This document shows positions 7,834 to 16,586 of a DNA stretch of 42,108 nt, one piece after another. The notes beneath the pieces are model-generated. The model was not told where the DNA came from and did no database searches. It saw nothing but the letters and a program-made list of their open reading frames with translations. The stretch covers positions 1 through 42,108 of the forward strand of contig JAYPEX010000013.1 of NCBI GenBank assembly GCA_038125995.1. Reading direction: 5' to 3'. The position numbers and the translations under genes were made by a program. Each line of letters begins with the position of its first letter. Positions within the stretch are counted from its first letter, which is position 1. Source of the DNA: MAG-120531 sp038125995 (GTDB lineage Bacteria; Bacteroidota; Bacteroidia; Flavobacteriales; Flavobacteriaceae).

Positions 7834-8880
7834 ATGAAAAAAGTAGTCACATTTGGAGAAATCATGCTAAGATTAGCCCCACAAGGTTTTTTGAGATTTT
7901 CACAGGCATCGAGTTTTGATGTTGTATATGGAGGAGGAGAATCCAACGTAGCGGTATCACTAGCTAATTATGGGGTTCCTGTAAACTTTGTTACACGGTT
8001 ACCTATGAATGATATCGGTGAATGCGCTCTTATGGAAATGCGGAAGAGAGGAGTCAATACTGACCATATTGTTTTTGGTGGAGATCGTTTGGGAATCTAC
8101 TTTTTAGAAACTGGAGCGGTATCAAGAGGATCCAAGGTGGTTTACGATAGAGCACATTCAGCGATGAGTGAAATACAGCCGGGAATGGTGGATTGGAAAC
8201 AAGCTTTTGAAGGAGCTGATTGGTTTCACTGGACGGGTATTACTCCAGCTATTTCACAAAGTTCTGCTGATGCTTGTCTAGAGGCTGTAAAAGTTGCTAG
8301 CGAAATGGGACTTACAATTTCAACAGACTTAAATTACAGAGCAAAACTTTGGAAGTTCTGTAGTGCAGAAAAGCGCGAAGAAATCATGACTGAACTTACT
8401 TCCTACTGTGATATCGTACTTGGAAATGAAGAAGATGCTGAGATGCACTTTGGAATTAAACCTGAAGGGTTCAGTGTTCAAACAGAAGGTCACAATGTAA
8501 AAGCAGAAGCATTCTTGTCAGTTTGTGAGCAAATGATGGAAAAATTCCCAAGAGCGAAGAAAGTGATTACAACGTTGAGAGGATCTATTTCTGCTTCACA
8601 CAATACATGGGCAGGAGTGCTCTACGATGGTAAAACGCTATTTGAAACACGTCAATATCAAATCACCGATATCGTTGACCGTGTAGGTGGAGGAGATTCT
8701 TTTATGGGAGGATTGATCTATGGATTGAAGAAGTATCCAGAGGACGATCAAAATGCATTAGATTTTGCTGTTGCTGCCTCTTGTTTAAAGCACACCATAA
8801 AAGGAGATGCGAACCTAGTAACAGTAGCAGAGGTTGAAAAACTAATGGGAGGTGATGCTTCCGGACGTGTAGCACGATAA
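7834..8880 (+). CDS. kdgK: 2-keto-3-deoxygluconate kinase (PfkB family)
   Basis: Phosphorylates 2-keto-3-deoxygluconate to KDPG, the point where the kdu and uxa branches have merged. The 348-aa ribokinase-fold protein begins with a typical strand (VVTFGEIMLRL), has the glycine motif GGGESNVAV near residue 33-41, and the C-terminal PfkB signature with the catalytic aspartate in DRVGGGDSF. It lies 34 bp after uxaC and 31 bp before eda, in pathway order. Confidence 0.93.
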   Translation: MKKVVTFGEIMLRLAPQGFLRFSQASSFDVVYGGGESNVAVSLANYGVPVNFVTRLPMNDIGECALMEMRKRGVNTDHIVFGGDRLGIYFLETGAVSRGSKVVYDRAHSAMSEIQPGMVDWKQAFEGADWFHWTGITPAISQSSADACLEAVKVASEMGLTISTDLNYRAKLWKFCSAEKREEIMTELTSYCDIVLGNEEDAEMHFGIKPEGFSVQTEGHNVKAEAFLSVCEQMMEKFPRAKKVITTLRGSISASHNTWAGVLYDGKTLFETRQYQITDIVDRVGGGDSFMGGLIYGLKKYPEDDQNALDFAVAASCLKHTIKGDANLVTVAEVEKLMGGDASGRVAR

Positions 8881-8911
8881 TTATAATTCATTATTAAAAA
8901 CATATAGTGTT

Positions 8912-9580
8912 ATGGCACAATATTCAAGATTAGAAGTAGCTGGAGTAATGAAAGATACGGGACTCGTTCCTTTGTTTTTTCACTCCGATATCGAATTAGC
9001 CAAGAAGGTACTTAAAGCATGTTATGACGGAGGAGCGCGCCTTATGGAGTTTACCTCTAGAGGAGACTTCGCTCATGAAGTTTTTGGGGAATTAAACAAA
9101 TATGCTTTGGCAGAATTACCAGGAATGATTCTTGGAGTTGGATCGGTTACCGATGCTGCTGCTGCGTCTTTATACTTACAACTCGGAGCTAACTTTATAG
9201 TAACTCCTGTATTTAGAAAAGACATTGCAATTATTTGTAATAGAAGAAAGGTGTTATGGTCTCCTGGATGTGGTAGTTTAACAGAAATCACAGCAGCAGA
9301 AGAGCTAGGTTGTGAGATCGTAAAATTATTCCCAGGAGGAACCTATGGACCAGGATATGTAAAAAACATCAAAGGACCTCAACCTTGGACAAGTGTGATG
9401 CCAACAGGAGGTGTTGCGCCAACCAGAGAAAGTATTGAATCTTGGTTTAACGCCGGTGTTACTTGTGTTGGAATGGGATCTCAATTGATTTCTAAGGAAG
9501 TCATTGCTAATGAGGATTGGGCAGGACTTGAAAAAACAGTCTCAAACGCATTAGATCTCATTAAATCAGTCAGAGGATAA
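8912..9580 (+). CDS. eda: KDPG/KHG aldolase
   Basis: Splits 2-keto-3-deoxy-6-phosphogluconate to pyruvate and glyceraldehyde-3-phosphate, the last step of the pathway. The 222-aa TIM-barrel has Glu47 (LMEFTSRG), the Schiff-base lysine Lys138 in EIVKLFPG, and a phosphate-binding region with MPTGGV. Its stop codon is immediately followed by the dctP start with no spacer, tying metabolism and transport into one message. Confidence 0.94.
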   Translation: MAQYSRLEVAGVMKDTGLVPLFFHSDIELAKKVLKACYDGGARLMEFTSRGDFAHEVFGELNKYALAELPGMILGVGSVTDAAAASLYLQLGANFIVTPVFRKDIAIICNRRKVLWSPGCGSLTEITAAEELGCEIVKLFPGGTYGPGYVKNIKGPQPWTSVMPTGGVAPTRESIESWFNAGVTCVGMGSQLISKEVIANEDWAGLEKTVSNALDLIKSVRG

Positions 9581-10555
9581 ATGAAATCAATCATTCAATT
9601 TTTTGGAGTTCTAACTCTGATGCTGCTTGCGTCTTGTAGTGGTGAAAATTACAAAACAGTCATTAAGTTAGCTCACGGTCTAGACACAAACCACTCGGTT
9701 CACAAGGCAATGGTTTATATGAACGAAGTCTTGGAGAAAGAATCTAATGGAAAGATGGCTATAGAAATCTATGCCAATCAACAGTTAGGATCTGAACGCG
9801 AGTGCTTAGAACTCTTGCAAATTGGAAGTTTGGATATGACAAAGGTATCGACGGGAGTGATGGAAAACTTCGCTCCCAAGATGCGTCTTTTTGGGTTGCC
9901 ATATCTTTTTAGAGACCGCCAACACCAGTTTAATGTATTGGACGGAGCAGTTGGTAAGGAACTATTAGAAGATGGAACTAATTTTTGGCTCAAAGGAATG
10001 GGATATTACGATGCGGGATCTCGCTCATTTTACACCAAAGAAAAGCCAGTAGAAACTCCTTCAGATTTAGAGGGGTTAAAAATTCGTGTGATGGAGAGTG
10101 TCACGGCAATCAATATGGTTAAAAATTTAGGAGGTTCTCCAACGCCTATCTCATGGGGAGAGTTGTATACTTCACTACAACAAGGAGTTGTGGATGGAGC
10201 GGAGAACAATCCACCGAGTTTTTACCTTTCAAGACATTACGAGGTATGTAAGTACTATTCATTAGACGAGCATACGGCTTTACCAGATGTGCTGCTGATG
10301 AGTACTCATACTTGGAAAAAACTTTCAGATATTGAGCGCAAATGGCTTCAGACTGCAGTTGATCAATCTATACTGTATCAACGAAAGCTCTGGGCTGAAG
10401 CAGAAACATTAGCTTTAGAAGAAGTGCAAAAAGCAGGAGTAACAATTACAAGACCTGATAAAAAGAACTTTATTGATAAAGTGAGTTCACTTTATATAGA
10501 GGCGTATACAGATCCAGCGATTAAGAAATTGATACAACAAATTAAAAACGAATAA
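9581..10555 (+). CDS. dctP: TRAP transporter substrate-binding lipoprotein (DctP family)
   Basis: Periplasmic substrate-binding subunit of a TRAP uptake system. The 324-aa protein has a signal peptide with lipobox LLASC ending at Cys19, so it is predicted to be a lipoprotein rather than the soluble form usual for Gram-negative DctP proteins. The family features are FGLPYLF (104-110), GSRSFYT with Arg148, the carboxylate-binding Arg169 in KIRVMES, and GVVDGAENN (202-210). The ligand is inferred to be a uronate (galacturonate, or unsaturated or keto-deoxy-uronate) because dctP lies inside the catabolic operon and is followed by dctQ and dctM. Start follows the eda stop directly. Confidence 0.92.
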   Translation: MKSIIQFFGVLTLMLLASCSGENYKTVIKLAHGLDTNHSVHKAMVYMNEVLEKESNGKMAIEIYANQQLGSERECLELLQIGSLDMTKVSTGVMENFAPKMRLFGLPYLFRDRQHQFNVLDGAVGKELLEDGTNFWLKGMGYYDAGSRSFYTKEKPVETPSDLEGLKIRVMESVTAINMVKNLGGSPTPISWGELYTSLQQGVVDGAENNPPSFYLSRHYEVCKYYSLDEHTALPDVLLMSTHTWKKLSDIERKWLQTAVDQSILYQRKLWAEAETLALEEVQKAGVTITRPDKKNFIDKVSSLYIEAYTDPAIKKLIQQIKNE

Positions 10556-10558
10556 TAG

Positions 10559-11020
10559 GTGACTGAGTTAAAAAACAAAATAGATCTCATCTTAGGCAAA
10601 GCACTTGTTTTGATCATGGGACTCATGGTTGTCAATGTACTCTGGCAAGTTTTTACAAGATTCATTATTGGTGACCCAAGTTCGTTTACCGATGAATTGG
10701 CTCGTTTTTTAATGATATGGCTTGGAATTTTAGGCGCAGCTTATGTGTCAGGTAAGAATCTACACGTTGCAATCGATATACTCCCTTCAAAATCGAGCTC
10801 AGCTCGTAGAAGAAGAATGAATATTGCAGTCGATGTCCTAATCATTCTATTTGCACTGGCTGCCTTTGTAATAGGAGGGACTCGTTTAGTTTATATCTCC
10901 TATGTATTAGGACAACAGTCTCCTGCTTTGCAATTTCCAATGGCACTCATTTACAGTGTTGTCCCATTGAGTGGATTATTAATTGTTTTTTTTAAGACAC
11001 ATAAACTGATCAGCGAATAA
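10559..11020 (+). CDS. dctQ: TRAP transporter small membrane subunit (DctQ family)
   Basis: A 153-aa inner-membrane protein with four hydrophobic segments, the size and topology of DctQ subunits, including the conserved tract WLGILGAAY and the basic loop after it. The start is GTG at 10559, three bases after the dctP stop; no in-frame ATG precedes the first membrane segment, and later ATGs would delete part of it. It partners DctM in the membrane. dctM begins one base after its stop. Confidence 0.9.
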   Translation: MTELKNKIDLILGKALVLIMGLMVVNVLWQVFTRFIIGDPSSFTDELARFLMIWLGILGAAYVSGKNLHVAIDILPSKSSSARRRRMNIAVDVLIILFALAAFVIGGTRLVYISYVLGQQSPALQFPMALIYSVVPLSGLLIVFFKTHKLISE

Positions 11021-11021
11021 T

Positions 11022-12320
11022 ATGTTAGAATACATTCCTATACTAGTTCTTGTACTTAGCTTTATTTACCTCTTAGCCATTGGAACTCCAGTTGCTTGGA
11101 GTATTGCTATTTCTTCGACACTTACAATGCTAGTGAGCATTCCAATAATGCCAGCTCTTACAACGGTATCACAACGAATGGCTACTGGACTGGATAGTTT
11201 TGCATTATTGGCGATTCCATTTTTTGTTTTATCAGGAGAGCTGATGAATAAGGGAGGTATAGCCCACCGACTTATCGCTTTTGCAAAAACATTAGTAGGA
11301 GCTTTCCCAGGAGGATTGGCTCTGATTAATGTAATTGCAGCCATGTTAATGGGAGCGATTGCTGGTTCTGCAATGGCTTCAGCTTCGGCTATGGGATCGA
11401 TTCTAGGTCCAGAGATGGAAAAAGAGGGATACTCCAAAGAATTTGGAGCAGCGGTAAATATTACCTCTGCAACGACAGGTCTCGTCATTCCTCCATCAAA
11501 TGTACTGATTGTATATTCACTTGCAAGTGGGGGAGTATCGATTGCCGCACTCTTTTTAGCTGGCTATATCCCTGGTATATTAACAGGCCTTTTTTTGATG
11601 ACTGTTGCCGTTATTTGGGCCAAGAAAAAAAAGTACCCACTAGGGAAGCGATCAGGACTAAGAGAGGTATTTAAAACCTTTTGGAATGCCTTTCCGAGTT
11701 TAATGTTATTAGTGGTCGTTATTGGAGGAATTGTCTCTGGAATTTTTACTGCCACTGAGGCTTCTGCAATTGCAGTATTGTACACCTTAATATTAGGCTT
11801 TATTTATAAAGAGATTTCAATTAAAACGCTTCCTCAAATATTGCTGAACTCATCTTCAACAACAGCTATTGTAATGTTGCTTATTGCAGCTTCAATGAGT
11901 ATGTCTTGGGTGATGTCATATGAGAACATTCCTCAAAGCATTTCTGATGTATTACTTGGAATAAGCGACAATCGAATTGTTATCTTACTCATTATCAATT
12001 TAATCTTATTGTTTGTGGGAATCTTTATGGATATGACCCCAGCAGTACTTATTTTTACACCAATATTTTTACCAGTAGTCACTAGACTTGGGATGGATCC
12101 AACACATTTTGGAATTATCATGGTTCTCAACCTCTGTATCGGGTTGTGTACCCCACCAGTAGGCTCGGTGCTCTTTGTAGGAGTTGGTGTAGCAAAAACA
12201 ACTATAGAAAAAGTAGTCAAACCTTTATTGCCGCTATTTTTAGCGATGATTGTAGCACTGTTTCTAGTGACTTATATCCCGCAATTAACACTTTGGTTAC
12301 CTGAATTATTTGGATATTAA
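11022..12320 (+). CDS. dctM: TRAP transporter large membrane subunit (DctM family)
   Basis: The 432-aa permease subunit uses the sodium gradient to import substrate delivered by DctP. It is hydrophobic throughout, with about 11-12 membrane segments. Typical DctM features are LLAIPFFVLSGELM near residue 64, GAIAGSAMASASAMGSI near 107, the ITSATTGLVIPPSN segment near 148, and a second half ending with the repeated motif MDMTPAVLIFTPIFLP and CIGLCTPPVGSVLF. It completes the dctPQM triad within the uronate operon; uxaB starts two bases later. Confidence 0.94.
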   Translation: MLEYIPILVLVLSFIYLLAIGTPVAWSIAISSTLTMLVSIPIMPALTTVSQRMATGLDSFALLAIPFFVLSGELMNKGGIAHRLIAFAKTLVGAFPGGLALINVIAAMLMGAIAGSAMASASAMGSILGPEMEKEGYSKEFGAAVNITSATTGLVIPPSNVLIVYSLASGGVSIAALFLAGYIPGILTGLFLMTVAVIWAKKKKYPLGKRSGLREVFKTFWNAFPSLMLLVVVIGGIVSGIFTATEASAIAVLYTLILGFIYKEISIKTLPQILLNSSSTTAIVMLLIAASMSMSWVMSYENIPQSISDVLLGISDNRIVILLIINLILLFVGIFMDMTPAVLIFTPIFLPVVTRLGMDPTHFGIIMVLNLCIGLCTPPVGSVLFVGVGVAKTTIEKVVKPLLPLFLAMIVALFLVTYIPQLTLWLPELFGY

Positions 12321-12322
12321 TT

Positions 12323-13789
12323 ATGAATAAACTTACTCGAGATCATAACACTCAAATTCCTCCGATTAAAATTGTACAATTTGGAGAGGGAAACTTTTTA
12401 AGAGCTTTTGTCGATTACGCTTTTCAACAATTGAATGAAAAAGCAGATTTCAATGGAGGTATTGCCGTTGTGCAACCTATTGAAAATGGAATGGTTCACA
12501 TGTTAAATGATCAAGATGGTCTATATACTCTTTTTTTAAGAGGGATTCAAAACGGACAAACCATAGATGAGAAGCACTTGATTTGCAATATTGTCAAGGG
12601 GATTAATCCTTATGATGATTTCCAAGCCTATCTAGACCTTGCAAAAGAAGAAGAATTAGAATATGTAATTTCTAATACTACTGAAGCAGGGATTGCATAT
12701 ATAGCAAGAGAACAAATGGACGCTCAACCACCTCAATCGTTCCCCGCTAAGCTTACAAGACTATTGTGGGAGCGCTATGAGTTCTTTAATGGAGCAGCAG
12801 ATAAGGGATTAAAAATAATTCCATGTGAGCTTATCAATCACAATGCTGATCAACTCAAAAAGTTCATTCTTCAATACAGTCAAGACTGGAATTTAGGTTC
12901 AGAATTCATATCGTGGATCGAAAATCACAACAGTTTTCACAATACCCTTGTAGATCGAATTGTACCTGGATACCCTAGAAACGAAATTGATTTCTACAAC
13001 TCACAACTCGATTATGAAGATCAGTTAATTGTTGTGGCTGAGAGTTTTTTCTTATGGGTCATCGAAGACGACGGAATCTTAAAAAACAGCTTGGCATTTG
13101 ACAAGACAAATTGCGATGTAAAATTTGTAAAATCGATACAACCCTATAGAAACAGAAAAGTGAGAATCCTAAATGGAATTCACACTTCCTTGGTGCCTGT
13201 ATCTTATTTATATGGCAACCGCACTGTAACAGAGTCAATGAATGATGATTTTACTTCAAAATTTGTTGAATCCATGGTATTTGATGAAATCATCGACACC
13301 ATAGATATGGATCGTGACGAATTAGTAGAATTTACCAATCAAGTGATGGATCGATTTAAAAATCCTTTTATCATACATCAACTCTCATCGATTGCTTTAA
13401 ATTCCATCTCAAAATTTAAAGTTCGAGTACTTCCAAGTCTTTTGACTTATATTGAAAAATGCAATCGATTACCTTTTTATTTGTGTTTTTCACTAGCTGC
13501 ATTGATTCGCTTTTACAAGGGAGATTGGAACGAAGAAAGCCTGCCGGTACAAGACGACAAACTTACAGTGGAGTTCTTTCAAAGTAAATGGGAACTCAAC
13601 AATACAAAAGCAACTGTAGAAGCAGTTCTCAGCAATAGCGATTTCTGGGGTCAGGATCTTTCTAAAATCTCAGATTTAAGCTCTAAATTAGTTGAATTAA
13701 TAGATTCTTTTGACTCCATAGGAATCGAAGAAACCTATAAGGCTCAATTAGAAACGAATAAAGATGAATATTTATATCAAAGTACATAA
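12323..13789 (+). CDS. uxaB: Tagaturonate reductase (altronate oxidoreductase)
   Basis: Reduces D-tagaturonate to D-altronate with NADH in the galacturonate branch. The 488-aa protein belongs to the mannitol dehydrogenase-like family: N-terminal FGEGNFLRAF (20-29) binds the cofactor, SNTTEAGI lies near residue 117, and the family segment RKVRILNGIHTSL carries the catalytic-region lysine and histidine. UxaB rather than UxuB fits best because uxaC and uxaA flank it. Its last 26 bp overlap uxaA in another frame. An operator-like sequence lies within it at 13460-13473. Confidence 0.92.
   Translation: MNKLTRDHNTQIPPIKIVQFGEGNFLRAFVDYAFQQLNEKADFNGGIAVVQPIENGMVHMLNDQDGLYTLFLRGIQNGQTIDEKHLICNIVKGINPYDDFQAYLDLAKEEELEYVISNTTEAGIAYIAREQMDAQPPQSFPAKLTRLLWERYEFFNGAADKGLKIIPCELINHNADQLKKFILQYSQDWNLGSEFISWIENHNSFHNTLVDRIVPGYPRNEIDFYNSQLDYEDQLIVVAESFFLWVIEDDGILKNSLAFDKTNCDVKFVKSIQPYRNRKVRILNGIHTSLVPVSYLYGNRTVTESMNDDFTSKFVESMVFDEIIDTIDMDRDELVEFTNQVMDRFKNPFIIHQLSSIALNSISKFKVRVLPSLLTYIEKCNRLPFYLCFSLAALIRFYKGDWNEESLPVQDDKLTVEFFQSKWELNNTKATVEAVLSNSDFWGQDLSKISDLSSKLVELIDSFDSIGIEETYKAQLETNKDEYLYQST
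13460..13473. promoter_or_regulatory. Operator-like site inside uxaB
   Basis: TGCAATCGATTACC matches the repeated operator TGYAATCGATTACW at 13 of 14 positions, including the full ATCGATTAC core, but lies in coding sequence about 300 bp before the uxaA start. Its neighbours (AAAAATG before, TTTTTA after) show no TAnnTTTG box. It could be chance, or a roadblock or looping site. Confidence 0.45.
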
Positions 13790-15368
13790 GGATGACAATG
13801 TAGCAGTGGCATTAGTAGACCTCAATAAGGGGACTACCATTGACCTAGACTCAAAATCAATTGTATTAAATGACTTTGTAAAGCAAAAGCATAAATTTAC
13901 TATAGTAGACCTTAAGAAGGGAGATCAATTGATTATGTATGGTTTTGTTGTTGGTCAAGTACAAGATGATTTAAAAGCAGGGAGCGTTATAGCGACCACT
14001 AATACGAAGCACCTCAAATCTGATGTTGACAAATCGAAACCTAAAAGACAATGGAATGCCCCAGAAGTAGGACAATTTGAAGATTTGACTTTTGATGGTT
14101 ACCACAGAAATGACGGCCAAGTAGGAACCCAAAATGTTTGGTTATTTTTTCCATTAGTGTTTTGTGAAAATAGAAACATTGAAATATTAAAAGACGTTTT
14201 TGAAAATGAACTTTTACTCAAAAAACATAGCAAACACCAATCACTTCTCAGAGCGGTATTAAACGGTGAAACTGTCGTTCAAGAAGCCCAGGAAGTACAA
14301 CCATATTTTGATAATATTGAGGTCAAATTCATCACTCATCAAGGTGGTTGTGGAGGGATTCGACAGGATTCTCAATCCTTGGCTAAATTACTTGCTGGAT
14401 ATGTTCACAACCCAAATGTGGCAGGAGCTACGGTATTGAGTTTAGGATGTCAAAATCTTCAAATCAGCTTATTTCAAGAAGCCTTAAATGAGATCAATCC
14501 CAACCTGGAGAAACCTGTTCTGTATTTTGAACAGCAACAGATGGGGACCGTAGATGAAATGATTAGTGAAATCATTAAATCTTCGATTACAGAGATTAAA
14601 AAAGCGAATGAGATTAAAAGAAAACCAGCGCCTTTATCACAACTAAATCTCGGTTTAGAATGTGGAGGTTCTGATGGATTCTCAGGAATTTCAGCGAATC
14701 CACTTTTAGGAGAAGTATCGGATATTCTTGTGAGCTTGGGAGCAAAAGTTATGCTTTCTGAATTTCCAGAACTATGTGGAGTAGAACAAGATTTAGTCGA
14801 TCGTTGTGAATCAGAAGAAACAGTCGATAAATTCTTAAAGTTGATGAATGATTTTGAACAATCGGCTATCAATGCTGGATCTGGATTTGACATGAATCCA
14901 TCTCCAGGGAATATCAAAGATGGGTTAATTACTGATGCGATGAAATCTGCTGGTGCAGCACGTAAAGGAGGAACCTCTCCGATTAAAGACGTTATTGACT
15001 ATGCGGAGTACTGCAAAAAAGAAGGACTTTCGCTTTTGTGTACCCCAGGAAATGATGTGGAATCCACAACTGCAATGGCAGGATCTGGAGCCAATATTAT
15101 ATTATTTACAACAGGCTTAGGAACTCCGACAGGAAATCCTATTACCCCGGTGATAAAAGTTTCATCTAACTCAGCACTAGCTGAATCGATGTCTGACATT
15201 ATCGATTTTAACTCAGGAACTATTATAACTGGGGAAACGACATTACAGGAAGCGACAGTTGAATTACTTCAATTTATTATTGAAGTGGCTAGTGGTAGAA
15301 CCATTACTAAGGCAGCTGCGTTAAATCAAAATGATTTCATACCGTGGAAACGCGGCGTGTCACTGTAA
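13764..15368 (+). CDS. uxaA: Altronate dehydratase
   Basis: Dehydrates D-altronate to 2-keto-3-deoxygluconate, closing the galacturonate branch. The full-length 534-aa form has the N-terminal SAF-type domain (about 1-95) and the large catalytic domain with QGGCGG (near 194-199), LGCQN and LECGGSDGFSGISANP, the cysteine-rich segments of the iron-dependent family. The start at 13764 is supported by a family-like N-terminus (IKVHKDDNVAVAL), although it overlaps uxaB by 26 bp. Last gene of the operon, followed by a strong terminator. Confidence 0.95.
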   Translation: MNIYIKVHKDDNVAVALVDLNKGTTIDLDSKSIVLNDFVKQKHKFTIVDLKKGDQLIMYGFVVGQVQDDLKAGSVIATTNTKHLKSDVDKSKPKRQWNAPEVGQFEDLTFDGYHRNDGQVGTQNVWLFFPLVFCENRNIEILKDVFENELLLKKHSKHQSLLRAVLNGETVVQEAQEVQPYFDNIEVKFITHQGGCGGIRQDSQSLAKLLAGYVHNPNVAGATVLSLGCQNLQISLFQEALNEINPNLEKPVLYFEQQQMGTVDEMISEIIKSSITEIKKANEIKRKPAPLSQLNLGLECGGSDGFSGISANPLLGEVSDILVSLGAKVMLSEFPELCGVEQDLVDRCESEETVDKFLKLMNDFEQSAINAGSGFDMNPSPGNIKDGLITDAMKSAGAARKGGTSPIKDVIDYAEYCKKEGLSLLCTPGNDVESTTAMAGSGANIILFTTGLGTPTGNPITPVIKVSSNSALAESMSDIIDFNSGTIITGETTLQEATVELLQFIIEVASGRTITKAAALNQNDFIPWKRGVSL

Positions 15369-15389
15369 TATTCTCAATTCCATATTTTC

Positions 15390-15421
15390 AAGCCTCAGTC
15401 ATTGATTGAGGCTTATTTTTT
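15390..15421 (+). terminator. Terminator of the kdu-uxa operon
   Basis: Perfect 8-bp stem AAGCCTCA/TGAGGCTT with a 9-base loop followed by ATTTTTT, 21 bp after the uxaA stop. The 3' arm contains part of the stop codon of the convergent lacI-type gene. There is no T-run on the minus strand, so it should act mainly on plus-strand transcripts. Confidence 0.85.
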
Positions 15422-16426
15422 GGTGGACATTCTAGGAATTAAAGTAGTATCTAATACTACTTTTTTTTCAATAGTAATTTCAGGATTTGAAATCTGCTCG
15501 AGCAATACTTTTGCAGCAGCAGTTCCCATTTGATGTGGTGATTGATCAACCGAAGTGATGGAGAGTTCTAAAAGTTCAGTAAAAGGTTCATTTCCAAAAC
15601 CTACAATACCAACTTCCTTAGGAATGTTTATTCCCTTTGCTCTCAATTCTTCAATCACCCCCAATGCTATATTATCACCAGCACAAAAAATACCATCGGG
15701 TAAATGTTTTTTCTTGAGAAGTTTTTTAGCGATGGTTTTACCTGCCTCAATAGTTGATCTAGCTTCAACAAAACTTTTTGTGAATTCCTCCAAGCCATTG
15801 TCTTTCATCGCCTGGATATAGCCTTTATTTCTTTGTTTGTAGATTCCTAGTTCTAGATCACCAGAAATATTAATGATATTCTTATAACCAGCATCGATTA
15901 AGTGTTGTGTTGCATAATATCCACCTTCACAGTCGTTAATTGTTACAGAACTTATTCCAGGAATATCCTCCTTACGATCGAAAAACACAATTGGAATATT
16001 TTTCTTTTTGGCTTTCTTGTAATGGTCAAAATTTTTAGTATCTCTTGAAATAGAAATTAAAATACCGTCTACATTGTTATTCATCAACGATTCAAAAATG
16101 TGTTTTTCTTTTTCTTCATCCTCATGAGTTTGAAAAATAATTGTCTGATATCCCTGAGGGTAGAGTTCTTCTTCAACTCCTCTAATCACCGAGGAAAAGA
16201 AATTTCTGTTGATATAAGGAACAATGAGTCCAATATTTTTAGATTGGCCGCTTTTAAGAGCTAATGCAAAATTATTTTTTTGATAGTTGAGTTCTTTGGC
16301 AGTTTTAAAAACCAATTCCTTCGTTTTTTGACTAATTTTAGGGTTATTGTTTAATGCCCTTGAGACTGTTGCAGCTGTAATTCCTAGCTTTTTAGCTATG
16401 TCGTAAATAGTAGTATTTTCATTCAT
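15413..16426 (-). CDS. LacI-family transcriptional regulator of the locus
   Basis: A 337-aa DNA-binding repressor. The N-terminal helix-turn-helix is at about 6-30 (IYDIAKKLGITAATVSRAL), followed by the hinge region, then a periplasmic-binding-protein-like sensor domain from about 64 (NIGLIVPY) to the end with family signatures CAGDNIALGVIEEL, GIVGFGNEPF and SITSVDQSPHQMG. It is the only regulator in the window and sits between the catabolic operon and the SusC operon. Repeated CG-centred palindromes typical of LacI operators occur before most units, including a degenerate one 11 bp upstream of its own start, suggesting autoregulation. The inducer is unknown; a pathway intermediate such as 2-keto-3-deoxygluconate is a reasonable guess. 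Confidence 0.93.
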   Translation of the reverse strand: MNENTTIYDIAKKLGITAATVSRALNNNPKISQKTKELVFKTAKELNYQKNNFALALKSGQSKNIGLIVPYINRNFFSSVIRGVEEELYPQGYQTIIFQTHEDEEKEKHIFESLMNNNVDGILISISRDTKNFDHYKKAKKKNIPIVFFDRKEDIPGISSVTINDCEGGYYATQHLIDAGYKNIINISGDLELGIYKQRNKGYIQAMKDNGLEEFTKSFVEARSTIEAGKTIAKKLLKKKHLPDGIFCAGDNIALGVIEELRAKGINIPKEVGIVGFGNEPFTELLELSITSVDQSPHQMGTAAAKVLLEQISNPEITIEKKVVLDTTLIPRMSTKK

Positions 16427-16437
16427 ATCACGTCTAA

Positions 16438-16451
16438 TGTAATCGATTTCT
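16438..16451. promoter_or_regulatory. Degenerate operator upstream of the lacI-type gene
   Basis: TGTAATCGATTTCT keeps a full left half-site and the CG centre but loses the last three bases of the right half. It lies 11 bp upstream of the regulator's ATG, so weak autoregulation is plausible. Confidence 0.6.
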
Positions 16452-16512
16452 ATAAAAAATAAAGATATTTGTTAAAAAAAATAAAGATCAAGTTAATTAA
16501 TTGTCTTTTTAG

Positions 16513-16543
16513 TTTGAGTTTTCGAATAAAATTATTATAATTG
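16513..16543 (+). promoter_or_regulatory. Promoter of the susCD operon
   Basis: TTTG at 16513-16516, a 19-base spacer, and TATAATTG at 16536-16543 fit the Bacteroidota pattern TTTG-N19-TAnnTTTG with one mismatch. The operator begins at the next base, placing it over the expected transcription start. Confidence 0.6.
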
Positions 16544-16557
16544 TGCAATCGATTACA
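16544..16557. promoter_or_regulatory. Operator upstream of susC
   Basis: TGCAATCGATTACA is one base away from a perfect palindrome and lies 29 bp before the SusC start, immediately downstream of the -7 box. Confidence 0.82.
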
Positions 16558-16586
16558 TTCAACAAACAAAAAACAAACATTATTTT

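Noticed and set aside
9073..9291. Antisense open frame within eda
   Set aside because: Reading frame opposite a well-conserved enzyme, no family resemblance, no signals. The same applies to the other antisense frames, for example 3998-4432, 11066-11488, 14474-14917 and 39974-40357.
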